From 4484-232 sp964486555 (GTDB lineage Bacteria > Thermotogota > Thermotogae > Thermotogales > Thermotogaceae), in the NCBI GenBank assembly GCA_964486555.1, contig CAZANP010000005.1, positions 1 through 56,811 on the forward strand: DNA of 56,811 bases, given 5' to 3'. Both the position numbers and the translations under genes were made by a program. Positions 16,557 through 24,605 of this stretch are shown one piece after another. The notes beneath the pieces were generated by a model. That model made no database searches. It was not told the DNA's origin and saw only the letters and a list, made by a program, of their open reading frames with translations. Every line of letters begins with the position of its first letter. Position 1 is the first letter of the stretch.

Positions 16557-17609
16557 TCACTCTCCCTTGTTCCCTAGCCTTCTTAGAAAAATCCTTCTTC
16601 CAAGATTTCTATCGTAATCACTCCAGGATTTATTCGAATCGGATTTCTTCTCCTTCTCACTTATTTCTCTGAATCTTGACATCTTGGCATCCAAGTTTTC
16701 CACGTGGTGAAGGAGGAACGCCTCAGGAGTTTTTGGAATTATGGGAGAACCCCATTCGAGCTCTCCATGATGTGAAATTATCATATGCTCAAGTTCTAAA
16801 ACCTTTTCATCCTGGATATCGATCTTTTTTGCTTTCTCCCAGAGTAAAGCCACTCCTATCGTTATGTGTCCCCTGAGCTCGCCTTCAGTTGTGACCTCAA
16901 TTCCCTTCGATGTCACCTCGTATTCATACACCTTTCCCACATCGTGAAGGAGAGCTCCCGCGATCAAAAGATCCCTGTTTACAAGATCTCTGTACATTCT
17001 CCACGCATAATCGCACAGTTCCGCTACCGATACACTGTGCTCTAGAAGACCTCCAAGATAGGCATGGTGCACTTTCATTCCCGCAGGTGCCTTTAAAAAT
17101 TTCTTGAGAAATTCTTTGTCGTTGACGAAAAATTCCCTCAATATAGCCTTTATTTCCTTGTCTTTAATGGAATCTATGAAATTGAGCAATTTTCTGTATA
17201 GATATTCGACATCTTTTTTGACAGTCTCCACGAATCGATTTGGATCGTACTCACCATCAGGAAGTATCTTTATGGAATCTACCGGTTTGTCAACGTTCAA
17301 CTGTATCCTTTCCTCAAAGAAAACCACTTTCCCTTTTACCCTTATTATGTCCCCTTCCTTCAACCTGTTATCGTTGAATTCTGCGTTGTACCAATCCACA
17401 GCCCTCACAGAACCTGTTTTATCTTCAAGAGTGAGTAACAGGAACTTTTTCTGATCCTTGGATTCCTGGAGTTTTTTACTCCGTACCTTGAGAGTGGTTT
17501 CGATGTACTGATTCATGTATTTTTCAAATTGATGTACAAACGGTTCTTTAGTTTCAGTCATTTTGAATTGTTCCAAAAATTCCTTCGGTATGAGATCCTT
17601 AAGTTGCAT
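16557..17609 (-). CDS. YhaM-like 3'-5' exoribonuclease (OB fold plus HD domain)
   Basis: 350 residues. N-terminal OB-fold nucleic-acid-binding domain about residues 40-115 (RSKKLQESKDQKKFLLLTLED, IRVKGKVVFFEERIQLNVD), then a linker and an HD phosphohydrolase domain about residues 175-310 (HHAYLGGLLEHSVSVAELC, LLIAGALLHDVGKVYEYE, HMIISHHGELEWGSP). The HD metal ligands (H, HD, H, H) are all visible. This layout is that of YhaM, an Mn-dependent 3'-5' exoribonuclease that also acts on ssDNA. The N-terminal 40 residues and the C-terminal basic tail (SEKEKKSDSNKSW onwards) are extra. Neighbouring genes are 4 nt (pgm) and -11 nt (alr) away. Confidence 0.85.
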   Translation of the reverse strand: MQLKDLIPKEFLEQFKMTETKEPFVHQFEKYMNQYIETTLKVRSKKLQESKDQKKFLLLTLEDKTGSVRAVDWYNAEFNDNRLKEGDIIRVKGKVVFFEERIQLNVDKPVDSIKILPDGEYDPNRFVETVKKDVEYLYRKLLNFIDSIKDKEIKAILREFFVNDKEFLKKFLKAPAGMKVHHAYLGGLLEHSVSVAELCDYAWRMYRDLVNRDLLIAGALLHDVGKVYEYEVTSKGIEVTTEGELRGHITIGVALLWEKAKKIDIQDEKVLELEHMIISHHGELEWGSPIIPKTPEAFLLHHVENLDAKMSRFREISEKEKKSDSNKSWSDYDRNLGRRIFLRRLGNKGE

Positions 17610-18747
17610 CCAACCACATCCCTTCCTCCACTTTTACGATCTTCCCATTCCTGTGAAAAACCCTCGGAACTCTCCAAGATATACCCGTAGTGACTTCATA
17701 ATTTATCGTTCCCACTTTTTTGGCTATTTCTTCCACGTATACAGCTTCCTCTCCTTGTCTACCTATTATGATCACCTCACTTCCGATTTTAACACCTTCC
17801 ACATCGGTTAAATCCACCATTATTTGATCCATGCAAACTCTTCCTATTATCCTAGCTCTCTTCCCCTCTATTAAAACATCCCCGACGTTTGAAAGGCGTC
17901 TGTTCAAACCATCGCCATATCCGACTGGGACCACTCCCACAAGAGTCTTTCTCAGAGTTTTATAGGTCTTACCATAACTCACGAATTCTCCTTCCTCCAA
18001 CCATCTGAGATGTACTACCTTGGATTTCCATTCGAGAATAGGCTTTATCCATTCTACTTTGAAAAATTCCGATGGTTGAAGACCGTAGGCGATGATTCCA
18101 ACCCTCGACAGATCGAAATGTGAGTGATGCTGCAGAGAGATCAACGCGGGAGAGTTAAACATATGAGCGATCTCATAAGATATGCCGGATGTTCTCAAGG
18201 TCTTTATGAAATCTTCGAATCTCTTCAATTGATACTCGTTGTAGGGATCCTCTGGTATATCAGCGCTTGAAAAGTGAGAATAAATTCCTTCAAAGTGGAA
18301 CCCAGAACTTGCCAGTTTTTTCGCCAGGATCAATGCTCTTTCAATGTCTGTTCCCAATCCCCCCATACCTGTATCCACGAAGAGGTGTACTTTCAATCTC
18401 TCTTTGGAGGACACCGCGGATTCTAATGCATCTAGCTGATCCTCAGAGTAAATGGTTATAGACAGATCTAATTCTAAAGCTTCTTCAGTTCTACTGGGTT
18501 CCACGAAATTCGATATCAAAATGGGTTTTCTTATACCTTCCCTTCTAAGAATCGCTCCTTCCTCCAGGAAAGCAACCATGAATCCCCATATATCGAGTTC
18601 TTCAGCTATCTTAGAGATGGTCCTCATACCATGACCATACGCGTTGGCTTTGACGACCAACATTATATTTCCGAACCTCTTTTTTATCTCCTCAATATTT
18701 TGAACGAACTTATCAATATCTATCGTCACTATTGTTCCTCGACTCAA
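17599..18747 (-). CDS. alr: Alanine racemase
   Basis: 382 residues, PLP enzyme making D-alanine for peptidoglycan. PLP-binding Lys in VVKANAYGHGM near the N-terminus; catalytic Tyr in VGYGDGLNR; VCMDQIMVDLTDV and IVGTINYEVTTG-like C-terminal beta domain elements (seen as KKVGTINYEVTTGIS) are present. Start choice: the frame opens at TTG 18765, but GGAGGG lies just after it, so the TTG at 18747 (giving SRGTIVTIDIDKF) is 10 nt from that site and is chosen. It overlaps the upstream PH-like gene by 35 nt. Confidence 0.9.
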   Translation of the reverse strand: MSRGTIVTIDIDKFVQNIEEIKKRFGNIMLVVKANAYGHGMRTISKIAEELDIWGFMVAFLEEGAILRREGIRKPILISNFVEPSRTEEALELDLSITIYSEDQLDALESAVSSKERLKVHLFVDTGMGGLGTDIERALILAKKLASSGFHFEGIYSHFSSADIPEDPYNEYQLKRFEDFIKTLRTSGISYEIAHMFNSPALISLQHHSHFDLSRVGIIAYGLQPSEFFKVEWIKPILEWKSKVVHLRWLEEGEFVSYGKTYKTLRKTLVGVVPVGYGDGLNRRLSNVGDVLIEGKRARIIGRVCMDQIMVDLTDVEGVKIGSEVIIIGRQGEEAVYVEEIAKKVGTINYEVTTGISWRVPRVFHRNGKIVKVEEGMWLDAT

Positions 18748-19117
18748 CAGGCACAATCCCTCCAAATAGGATTCTTTTTAGTACCTCTTTGTCACTCAGA
18801 GGATGAGGAAATTTGTAAATACCTTCGTCTGTAAGGAATGTCACAGAAAAAAGGCCAAATTTTACATCTTTAATGTCACTTATTCTTATGCTTCGTCCGC
18901 TGAAAAACACCTCTTTCTTCTCAGTGTCAACAACGATCTCCTTTTTATGAACAACGATGATCCATACACCGAAGAGGATCGTTAGTAAAACTAAAACTGC
19001 TTTCAAAACAGGTTTTAAAGGAGTGGAAAACAGATTTTCGACGATCAGGAAAAGGAATATCCATCCTGTGAATAGAAGCATTCTGTACCAGGTGGGAGTT
19101 CGAAAACGCATTATCAT
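18713..19117 (-). CDS. Small two-helix membrane protein with PH-like domain
   Basis: 134 residues. Two membrane helices at about residues 13-28 (MLLFTGWIFLFLIVEN) and 36-56 (PVLKAVLVLLTILFGVWIIVV), then a beta-rich segment (KKEIVVDTEKKEVFFSGRSIRISDIKDVKF) like the bacterial PH domains found in YdbS/YcxB-like membrane proteins. Function not recognised. Its ATG follows directly after a terminator-like hairpin and no Shine-Dalgarno sequence is visible before it, unlike almost every other gene here. First gene of the operon running down to 10862. Confidence 0.6.
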   Translation of the reverse strand: MIMRFRTPTWYRMLLFTGWIFLFLIVENLFSTPLKPVLKAVLVLLTILFGVWIIVVHKKEIVVDTEKKEVFFSGRSIRISDIKDVKFGLFSVTFLTDEGIYKFPHPLSDKEVLKRILFGGIVPVESRNNSDDRY

Positions 19118-19125
19118 AATATTTT

Positions 19126-19149
19126 TAAAAACGCGGGATTATCCCGCGT
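19126..19149 (-). terminator. Rho-independent terminator after rpmB
   Basis: Minus strand: GCGGGATAATCCCGC-type hairpin (stem CGCGGG/CCCGCG, loop ATAAT, 19132-19148) followed by TTTTT. It starts at the rpmB stop codon and ends about 10 nt before the next gene, so it may attenuate rather than fully separate rpmB from the alr-topA operon. Confidence 0.8.
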
Positions 19150-19376
19150 CAACTCACCTCCATTTCGACTTCTTTTGGAGGTTTCACATACCTTCTGACC
19201 TTTCCCGACTTCAGACACCTCATACATACCTTTATGGTTTTAACACTTCCATCATCCATAATAACTCTCACTTTCTGCAAGTTGGGTCTGAACCATCTTC
19301 CACTCTTCTTATTCGAATGACTTACACGGTTTCCAGATTTAGGACCTCTTCCGCATATTTCACATTTTCTTGCCAT
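19149..19376 (-). CDS. rpmB: Ribosomal protein L28
   Basis: 75 residues, 50S subunit protein. Clear L28 features: MARKCEICGRGPKSGN, VSHSNKKSGRWFRPNLQ and VCMRCLKSGKV. It is the zinc-ribbon (C+) form with CEIC and CMRC cysteine pairs, as in many thermophiles. Good ribosome site (GAAGGGAGGATAGTCC) before ATG. It has its own promoter (19418-19446) and a strong terminator directly after the stop, so it can be expressed as a single gene. Confidence 0.97.
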   Translation of the reverse strand: MARKCEICGRGPKSGNRVSHSNKKSGRWFRPNLQKVRVIMDDGSVKTIKVCMRCLKSGKVRRYVKPPKEVEMEVS

Positions 19377-19417
19377 GGACTATCCTCCCTTCTTCGCGTC
19401 TTTTCCACACAGGCTAT

Positions 19418-19446
19418 ATATTACCAAAAGGAGGGTTTTTTTTCAA
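19418..19446 (-). promoter_or_regulatory. Promoter of rpmB
   Basis: Minus strand TTGAAA (19446-19441), 17-bp spacer, TAATAT (19423-19418). Predicted transcription start near 19411, about 35 nt before the rpmB ATG. The same 190-bp intergenic region contains a short inverted repeat GGCAT/ATGCC at about 19470-19481 and otherwise nothing recognisable. Confidence 0.75.
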
Positions 19447-19565
19447 TGCTTTGGAGCATGTACCCACTGGCATGAATGCCTAGGTAACGATATTGAAACG
19501 AGAATTGAAGATCAATACCAGTGATATTACTTATGGGAGATCACTCACATTTTAATACCACTACC

Positions 19566-20294
19566 TTAGAAAATGTATCTTATGGAGCTTATAACCACTG
19601 CAAAGAAAACGATCCATCTGATCCAGTTGGATCCCTTCTCAACGGTGAATTTAGCTCCAAAGACCGCTCCAGTCATGTTTCCAAGGGATAAAATTGCCCC
19701 TGCTAGAAGATCCACCTTTCTCCCGATCAAGAATATTAAAAGTGAGAAAACAGTATATACCGCCACTATGAAAACCTTTATAGCGTTCGTTTTTACAAGA
19801 TTCGTTCCTTCCATGAGAGTTATACCCAGTATGAGAAGAAACCCGACGCCTGCTTGAATGAATCCCCCATATATCCCTATTAGAAAGAAGATCAGAGTCT
19901 TTAAAAACACGTTTTCACTACTTTTTCTCTCCTCTAACCACAGTTTCGGTTTCCACACCAGAAACACTGCCATTGTAAGAAGCATGATTCCAACAACTCT
20001 CTCGAGTAAATCTCTCTCGATCTGTATGGCTATGAAACTACCGAGTATCGCCCCAAAAAGAGTGGGAATGGAAAGAAAAAAGGCTCTCTTCGCGTTGAGA
20101 ACGTTCTTTTTCCTGAAGCGGTGAATCGCTACAAGATTTTGAAGGAGAATAGCTATCCTGTTCGTACCGTTGGCAACATCTATTCCCATTCCAAGTGTTG
20201 TGAGCATCGGAAGAGTTATCATCGAACCTCCTCCTGCAACCACATTCAAAAAACCAGCTATTGTTCCCGCAAAGAATACCAGGATGAACAGCAT
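19566..20294 (-). CDS. TauE/SafE-family anion exporter
   Basis: 242 residues with 7-8 membrane helices. N-terminal FFAGTIAGFLNVVAGGGSMITLPML and the central FFLIGIYGGFIQAGVGFLLILG are the two repeated signature loops of the TauE/SafE (sulfite exporter) family; GTNRIAILLQN is also typical. Proteins of this family are thought to move sulfite, sulfoacetate or related anions. ATG after GGTGAGGTGGTAACTTC. It lies 48 nt after the phosphate transporter gene in the same direction, so it is probably the last gene of the DUF47-pit unit. Confidence 0.85.
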   Translation of the reverse strand: MLFILVFFAGTIAGFLNVVAGGGSMITLPMLTTLGMGIDVANGTNRIAILLQNLVAIHRFRKKNVLNAKRAFFLSIPTLFGAILGSFIAIQIERDLLERVVGIMLLTMAVFLVWKPKLWLEERKSSENVFLKTLIFFLIGIYGGFIQAGVGFLLILGITLMEGTNLVKTNAIKVFIVAVYTVFSLLIFLIGRKVDLLAGAILSLGNMTGAVFGAKFTVEKGSNWIRWIVFFAVVISSIRYIF

Positions 20295-20342
20295 GAAGTT
20301 ACCACCTCACCGATCACAAAATTGTGGCGTCACTCTTTCAGG

Positions 20343-21560
20343 TCACACTATATTGAGAATGCTTTTAAAAACGAGGAACAGTAAAGCAGACAATCCGGCA
20401 GTGAATGGAACCGTTACTATCCAGGAAAGAACCACATTTTTAAGAACACCAACATTTACGGTTTCCACACCTCTTGCAAGTCCCACTCCTGTAACGGATC
20501 CCACAACCACGTGTGTGGTGGAAATAGGCATTCCCAGAACCGATGCCAGTAACACCGTTGTCGCCGTTGAGAAATCCACTGCGAATCCTCTGGTGTTCGT
20601 AAGATGAGTGATACTTTCACCGACGGTTCTCATGACCTTGTAACCCATGAACAGAACTCCCATGGAAATACCTATTCCACCAATCATGAGTATGAGTGAG
20701 GGTATCTCGACCTCTTTAGGTATGGTGGATGTTTCGAGAATGATGAAAACCGCGGCGATCGGTCCAGCTGCGTTCGCTACATCGTTAGCGCCGTGGGAGA
20801 AGGAAACGTAACAAGACGTGAAGAGCTGGGCTTTTTTAAACACATTCTCAACAGATTCGTATTCGTCAGTATCCTTCATCTTTTTGATACTGAAGAAAGT
20901 TATGATGAAACCAATTGCACCTATCAGAAAGCCGTAAAGCGCTGAAATCGATAAAGACATCTTCAGCGTTTTTTTGAAGAACAGAAAGAACATCACGAAG
21001 ATTGCGATGGAGATCAGAAGAGGAGCATATCTTTTGGCAGATTTCCAGGGACTGTTGGCATGAAGAATCAGACTAGAAATGGTTTTAAAGGTTATGTAGG
21101 ATAGCAAACCTCCAAAAAATGGTGAGATCACCCAAGAAACAGCTATATGAAGAAAGGTAGGCCAATTTATGGATTCAAGGCCAAAAGCGACGATACCGAA
21201 TCCCATCATCCCTCCAACTATCGAGTGCGTTGTGGATATCGGCATGCTCCAGTGTGTAGCTACAAGGATCCAAATTGTTGATGCAAGCAGAGCGGATAGA
21301 GCTCCATATAGAAAATATTCTGGTTTATCGATGAAATCAGGTTTTACTATGCCTTTCACTATGGTTTTACTCACGTGTGCTCCGAACATTAGAGCTCCTG
21401 CAAATTCCAAAAACATCGCTATGAATGCTGCTTGCTTCGGTGTTATAGCCTTTGCTCCAACAGCCGTTGCCATGGAATTTGCTACATCGTTTGCACCGAT
21501 GGAAAAGGCCATGGCGAATCCCAGAATTGTGGTGAGAATCAACAGAATCAACATCTCCAC
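20343..21560 (-). CDS. Inorganic phosphate transporter, PiT family
   Basis: 405 residues, about 10 membrane helices. The two inverted PD001131-type signatures are both visible: GANDVANSMATAVGAKAITPKQAAFIA near the N-terminus (first 20 residues of that motif suffice: GANDVANSMATAVGAK) and SHGANDVANAAGPIAAV in the second half. PiT carriers take up phosphate (as metal phosphate) with H+ or Na+. A central cytosolic loop (KKMKDTDEYESVENVFKKA) links the halves. Next to a DUF47 gene upstream, the usual partner. Confidence 0.92.
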   Translation of the reverse strand: MEMLILLILTTILGFAMAFSIGANDVANSMATAVGAKAITPKQAAFIAMFLEFAGALMFGAHVSKTIVKGIVKPDFIDKPEYFLYGALSALLASTIWILVATHWSMPISTTHSIVGGMMGFGIVAFGLESINWPTFLHIAVSWVISPFFGGLLSYITFKTISSLILHANSPWKSAKRYAPLLISIAIFVMFFLFFKKTLKMSLSISALYGFLIGAIGFIITFFSIKKMKDTDEYESVENVFKKAQLFTSCYVSFSHGANDVANAAGPIAAVFIILETSTIPKEVEIPSLILMIGGIGISMGVLFMGYKVMRTVGESITHLTNTRGFAVDFSTATTVLLASVLGMPISTTHVVVGSVTGVGLARGVETVNVGVLKNVVLSWIVTVPFTAGLSALLFLVFKSILNIV

Positions 21561-21568
21561 CTTCCCTA

Positions 21569-22237
21569 CTATCTTATGATCAAGTTTATCCTCTCTACAA
21601 CGTTTTCAGCGTAATTAGCTATTTTTGAAAGCAATTTGCTCAGTTCCATGAAGAAGATCAGATCGACAGGATTGATCTCGTATTTTTTTGAAAAAAGGTA
21701 TTTACCGAGCGTTACCGTGTTTACGTCCGTCTTCGTCTCTTCCTTCTCCACCTCTTCAGCTTCTGCTTTCTCTTTTTCAACTTCCTTTGGAGCAAAATCA
21801 GATTCGACGACCAATTTGAGCTCTTTCAAAGCGTCGACCATCTCTTCCACAGTCAACACTACGTTCTCTGTAAGTTCTTCCAGAAGTTCTTTGAGATCAT
21901 CGAGATTTTCGACTCTGTTCATTAAAAGCAGTTTCAGGATATCATCTATGGTGTCTATGATCTTGTCCATCTCATGAACGATCATGAAGATATCCGACTT
22001 CTCAAAGTAGGTGTACTTGAGCTTCGAATACACTTCCCTTATCCTGTACTTTATGTTATCTGCCTCTTTTTCGAGTTTATCTACCTTTTCTGAATAATCC
22101 AGAGGGAGAGTCCCATCAAAGAATTTATCAAAAGCTGGTTTCAAAAATCTGACAGCTTCTTCTATTTTTTCTCCATGTAATATCATGAGATCGAGGGGTG
22201 ACTCCTTTGGGAACATCCTGTCAATGAATTTCACCAT
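21569..22237 (-). CDS. DUF47 (PhoU-like) partner of the PiT transporter
   Basis: 222 residues, all-helical PhoU-like protein (MVKFIDRMFPKESPLDLMILHGEKI-type start; the first 20 residues are typical). Known DUF47 proteins sit with PiT genes and appear to control phosphate uptake. A charged insertion at about residues 155-180 (DFAPKEVEKEKAEAEEVEKE) breaks the usual helical array. Start: GGAGTGGGGACA precedes the ATG at 22237; an open frame to 22315 has no ribosome site. Spacing to pit is 8 nt. Confidence 0.85.
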   Translation of the reverse strand: MVKFIDRMFPKESPLDLMILHGEKIEEAVRFLKPAFDKFFDGTLPLDYSEKVDKLEKEADNIKYRIREVYSKLKYTYFEKSDIFMIVHEMDKIIDTIDDILKLLLMNRVENLDDLKELLEELTENVVLTVEEMVDALKELKLVVESDFAPKEVEKEKAEAEEVEKEETKTDVNTVTLGKYLFSKKYEINPVDLIFFMELSKLLSKIANYAENVVERINLIIR

Positions 22238-22365
22238 TGTCCCCACTCCTTGAGGATAATTTGAAACAAACATCGGAAGAGACGAAATTGAGCGAGGTAG
22301 TAGAGATGAATACACGCTCAGAGGAGTACACCTGATTTTTAGTTTTTACAATTCATGTATTCCAT

Positions 22366-23196
22366 TCAAGCGAGATGGTATTTCTCGATCACTTCTTCTG
22401 TGGTTGAACCCCTGTGAACTATATCTTCCAAAGCCTTCACAAGATCTTTCATAGAAGGATTCTGCCAAACGTTCCTTCCGAAAACTATGCCTTTTGCTCC
22501 TGCTTTTATCGATTCTTCTGCAACCTTCAGAACATCTCTAACGCTTTTCATCTTCGGTCCACCGAGTACGACAACAGGTACGTGAATACTGCTCACAAAC
22601 TCCGAGAATCTGTTTACATCACCTGTATAAGGCATTTTTATTATGTCTGCTCCCATCTCCATTGCCATTCGCGCAGCATTTTCTAAAAGAGCAGGATCCT
22701 TTGCCTTCTCCTCCGGTATAGATCTTCCCCATAGAACAGGCTCTAACATGAGAGGCATGCCCCAGACATCGCACTTTTCAGAAAATTCTGATACCAGTTT
22801 GATAGTCTTTGCTAGAACTTCCTCATCCGTGCACCATGGGAATAGAACCTTCACAGCGTCGAACCCCCATCTCAGAGCAAACTCTACAGTCGCCGCCGGT
22901 TCATGAGATATGATGTCTTCGAAATTTCCAGGAGTTGTTGAGGGTAATGGAAAATCGACTGTTAGGATTCTCGCTGGGGTATTTTTTCCCAAAAACAAAT
23001 CCGAAGTTATTTTTCCAAGGCCGGGACTCATTAACGTAGCATCTATTTCCAGCTTTATAAGATCTTTTAAAACTCCAACAGGATCCGATAAACCTTTTAT
23101 GTTCCCCATTATCAATCCGTGATCGATCGGTATTATGACTGTTTTTCCCGTTTTTGGGTTGAACAATCTTGACAACCGTATACGCTTTCCATTCAA
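22366..23196 (-). CDS. Class I aldolase, DeoC/FbaB (DhnA) family
   Basis: 276 residues, (beta/alpha)8 barrel. N-terminal SRLFNPKTGKTVIIPIDHG with IPIDHG is the signature of archaeal-type class I fructose-bisphosphate aldolases and their relatives (ADH synthase, LsrF-like). Schiff-base Lys is probably in ADIIKMPYTGD; phosphate-binding region in VVVLGGPKM and GIVFGRNVWQ. Substrate could be fructose 1,6-bisphosphate or another phosphosugar. TTG start after GGAGGGATTCCG. It follows the polymer-forming protein gene by 12 nt as the last gene of the DUF2089 operon. Confidence 0.85.
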   Translation of the reverse strand: MNGKRIRLSRLFNPKTGKTVIIPIDHGLIMGNIKGLSDPVGVLKDLIKLEIDATLMSPGLGKITSDLFLGKNTPARILTVDFPLPSTTPGNFEDIISHEPAATVEFALRWGFDAVKVLFPWCTDEEVLAKTIKLVSEFSEKCDVWGMPLMLEPVLWGRSIPEEKAKDPALLENAARMAMEMGADIIKMPYTGDVNRFSEFVSSIHVPVVVLGGPKMKSVRDVLKVAEESIKAGAKGIVFGRNVWQNPSMKDLVKALEDIVHRGSTTEEVIEKYHLA

Positions 23197-23208
23197 CGGA
23201 ATCCCTCC

Positions 23209-23718
23209 TCATCTTCTTCTAACGTTCTTCACCTCAATTCCATGTATGAAAGGTTTTATGAAGAACAAGATGCTCTTTATGAAAGCGTTGTTGTAACGAA
23301 CCAATTCTCCTTCAACTTTTGGAGGTGTCCCTTCTTCTTTGCATGCAATCATGTTCAGATTTCCATGCACCTTACCACCGTGCCATTTAATTTTACTACC
23401 AACAACATCCAAATCTCCAAACACCTCTCCTGAGAAAAACAACTTGCCCGATACAACCGAAAGGTTCCCTTTCACAATCCCTTTCACCACAGCATCACCA
23501 TTCATGACAACCACATCACCTTCGAATGTTTCACCCTCTTTCACAACTATACTGTCCACAATCAGGTCTCTCACATTTTCAGTTTCTCCAGAGTCGTCAT
23601 ACTCTACCTTCTCTGCCTTGCTCTTTTCCTTCAGAGCACGGATCAATTCCACCGCTTCATCCACAGTTATTTCATTCTTTTCTACAGCTTCAAGGATTTT
23701 CCTCAAAGCTTCTTCCAT
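23209..23718 (-). CDS. Polymer-forming (bactofilin/YvlB-like) protein
   Basis: 169 residues. Residues 1-35 are a short helical SHOCT/YvlB-N-like segment (LEAVEKNEITVDEAVELIRAL). A regular beta-helix-like stretch follows (about 55-135) in which short strands end in G-D/G-N turns: FEGDVVVMNG, VKGIVKGNLSVVSG, FFSGEVFGDLDVVG, HGGKVHGNLNMIA. This is the bactofilin-type repeat. The C-terminus (IKSILFFIKPFIHGIEV) is hydrophobic and may touch the membrane. Overlaps the DUF2089 gene by 29 nt, so both are co-translated. Similar pairs occur in stress-response operons of Firmicutes. Confidence 0.75.
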   Translation of the reverse strand: MEEALRKILEAVEKNEITVDEAVELIRALKEKSKAEKVEYDDSGETENVRDLIVDSIVVKEGETFEGDVVVMNGDAVVKGIVKGNLSVVSGKLFFSGEVFGDLDVVGSKIKWHGGKVHGNLNMIACKEEGTPPKVEGELVRYNNAFIKSILFFIKPFIHGIEVKNVRRR

Positions 23719-24085
23719 TATCTTTACCTCCCTTCCTTTTCTTCAAAATCGCCAAGGCATCGTCTAAGGAAATCACACCCTTTTTGAACTTTTCGATGAC
23801 ATCCTCTTCCACTCTTTCCTCTTCTCCAATAGGTTTCAGATTGAGTTTTTCAAGGAGTCTGTCCAATCTCCCTCGTAAAGCGAAATAGCCGACTCCAGTG
23901 AGTCTTTCCATTTCTTTGAGATTTCCCTTGGTTCTTAAGAACATTATTACAAAATTCATATCTTCATCGTCGAGAAAAGCAAGCCGGGACACATCAAAGT
24001 ATCCTGATACTTTGACGTTATCGTGCGGGCATTTCAACTCCGTCACCTTCATAGGTTTTCCACATATGGGACATTTCGGTAGCAA
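23690..24085 (-). CDS. DUF2089 family zinc-ribbon/HTH regulator
   Basis: 131 residues. N-terminal zinc ribbon (CPICGKPMKVTELKCPHDN), then an HTH-like region (LDDEDMNFVIMFLRTKGNLK, EMERLTGVGYFALRGRLDRLL) as in DUF2089 proteins, and a C-terminal helical segment (VIEKFKKGVISLDDALAIL) that resembles the N-terminal segment of the polymer-forming protein next door. Start: GAGGAG-TGATTCCC-TTG supports TTG at 24085; a GTG at 24094 touches the ribosome site. Probably an autoregulator of this operon: two 26-bp repeats flank its promoter. Confidence 0.82.
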   Translation of the reverse strand: MLPKCPICGKPMKVTELKCPHDNVKVSGYFDVSRLAFLDDEDMNFVIMFLRTKGNLKEMERLTGVGYFALRGRLDRLLEKLNLKPIGEEERVEEDVIEKFKKGVISLDDALAILKKRKGGKDNGRSFEENP

Positions 24086-24097
24086 GGGAATCACTCC

Positions 24098-24165
24098 TCA
24101 AATATTTTGTCTAATTATCCAAATTTATTGTATTAAATTCCAAATAATTTGTCAATATATCCAAA
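24098..24165 (-). repeat. Two 26-bp direct repeats around the DUF2089 promoter
   Basis: Repeat 1 (24165-24140) and repeat 2 (24123-24098), both read on the minus strand, share TTTGGATA, GACAAA and TATTTG blocks with 21 of 26 positions equal by my count. They are 42 bp apart, four turns of B-DNA. Repeat 1 covers the -35; repeat 2 lies just after the -10. The placement fits a pair of operator sites. Confidence 0.6.
24127..24155 (-). promoter_or_regulatory. Sigma-70 promoter of the DUF2089 operon
   Basis: Minus strand TTGACA (24155-24150), 17-bp spacer, TACAAT (24132-24127). Perfect -35, near-perfect -10. Predicted start near 24120, about 35 nt before the TTG start codon. Confidence 0.85.
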
Positions 24166-24271
24166 AATTTGGGACACAGAAATGACATGTGCAGCAATTG
24201 GATTACAAACGATGTGTGAAGGTCTGGGTTTGAAATCATCTATTTCTCTTCTGGAAATCATTCTGAAGCAT

Positions 24272-24301
24272 TTGACATCGTAAGGATCCATTATGTATAA
24301 T
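24272..24301 (+). promoter_or_regulatory. Promoter of acpP
   Basis: TTGACA (24272-24277), 18-bp spacer, TATAAT (24296-24301): both hexamers match consensus exactly. Start predicted near 24308, about 26 nt before the GTG codon. Confidence 0.88.
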
Positions 24302-24333
24302 CCCATAGAACTTTATGACAAGGAGGTGAGGAC

Positions 24334-24573
24334 GTGGATAGAAAAGAGATAATGGAGAAGGTAAGAAAGATAATATCCGAAAAACTAGGTGTTGAAGAAG
24401 AAAAAGTGGTTGAAGAAGCAAAACTCATAGATGATCTGGGAGCAGATTCCCTCGATCTAGTCGACCTGATAATGGATTTAGAAAACGAATTCGATGTCAA
24501 GGTGGATGACTCGGATATCGAGAAGATATCAACTGTGGGGGAAGTGGTGGATTATATCGCTAAGAAATTGTGA
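24334..24573 (+). CDS. acpP: Acyl carrier protein
   Basis: 79 residues, acidic four-helix protein carrying the growing fatty acyl chain on a phosphopantetheine arm. The attachment Ser is in LGADSLDLVDLIM (the DSL motif). GTG start with AAGGAGGTGAGGAC upstream. It is a single-gene unit here, with its own consensus promoter and a strong terminator; the usual fab gene partners are not next to it. Confidence 0.96.
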   Translation: MDRKEIMEKVRKIISEKLGVEEEKVVEEAKLIDDLGADSLDLVDLIMDLENEFDVKVDDSDIEKISTVGEVVDYIAKKL

Positions 24574-24578
24574 AAAAT

Positions 24579-24605
24579 CAAAGGGCGGAATCCCGCCCTT
24601 TCTTT
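24579..24605. terminator. Bidirectional terminator between acpP and the HTH gene
   Basis: Stem AAAGGGCGG/CCGCCCTTT with a 4-nt loop (AATC), with A-rich and T-rich flanks. It works for acpP and, on the minus strand, for the KaiC-HTH unit whose stop is at 24604. Confidence 0.88.

Noticed and set aside
19466..19482. TGGCATGAATGCC as a sigma-54 promoter
   Set aside because: GG and GC are only 7 bp apart, not 10; it is a short inverted repeat.
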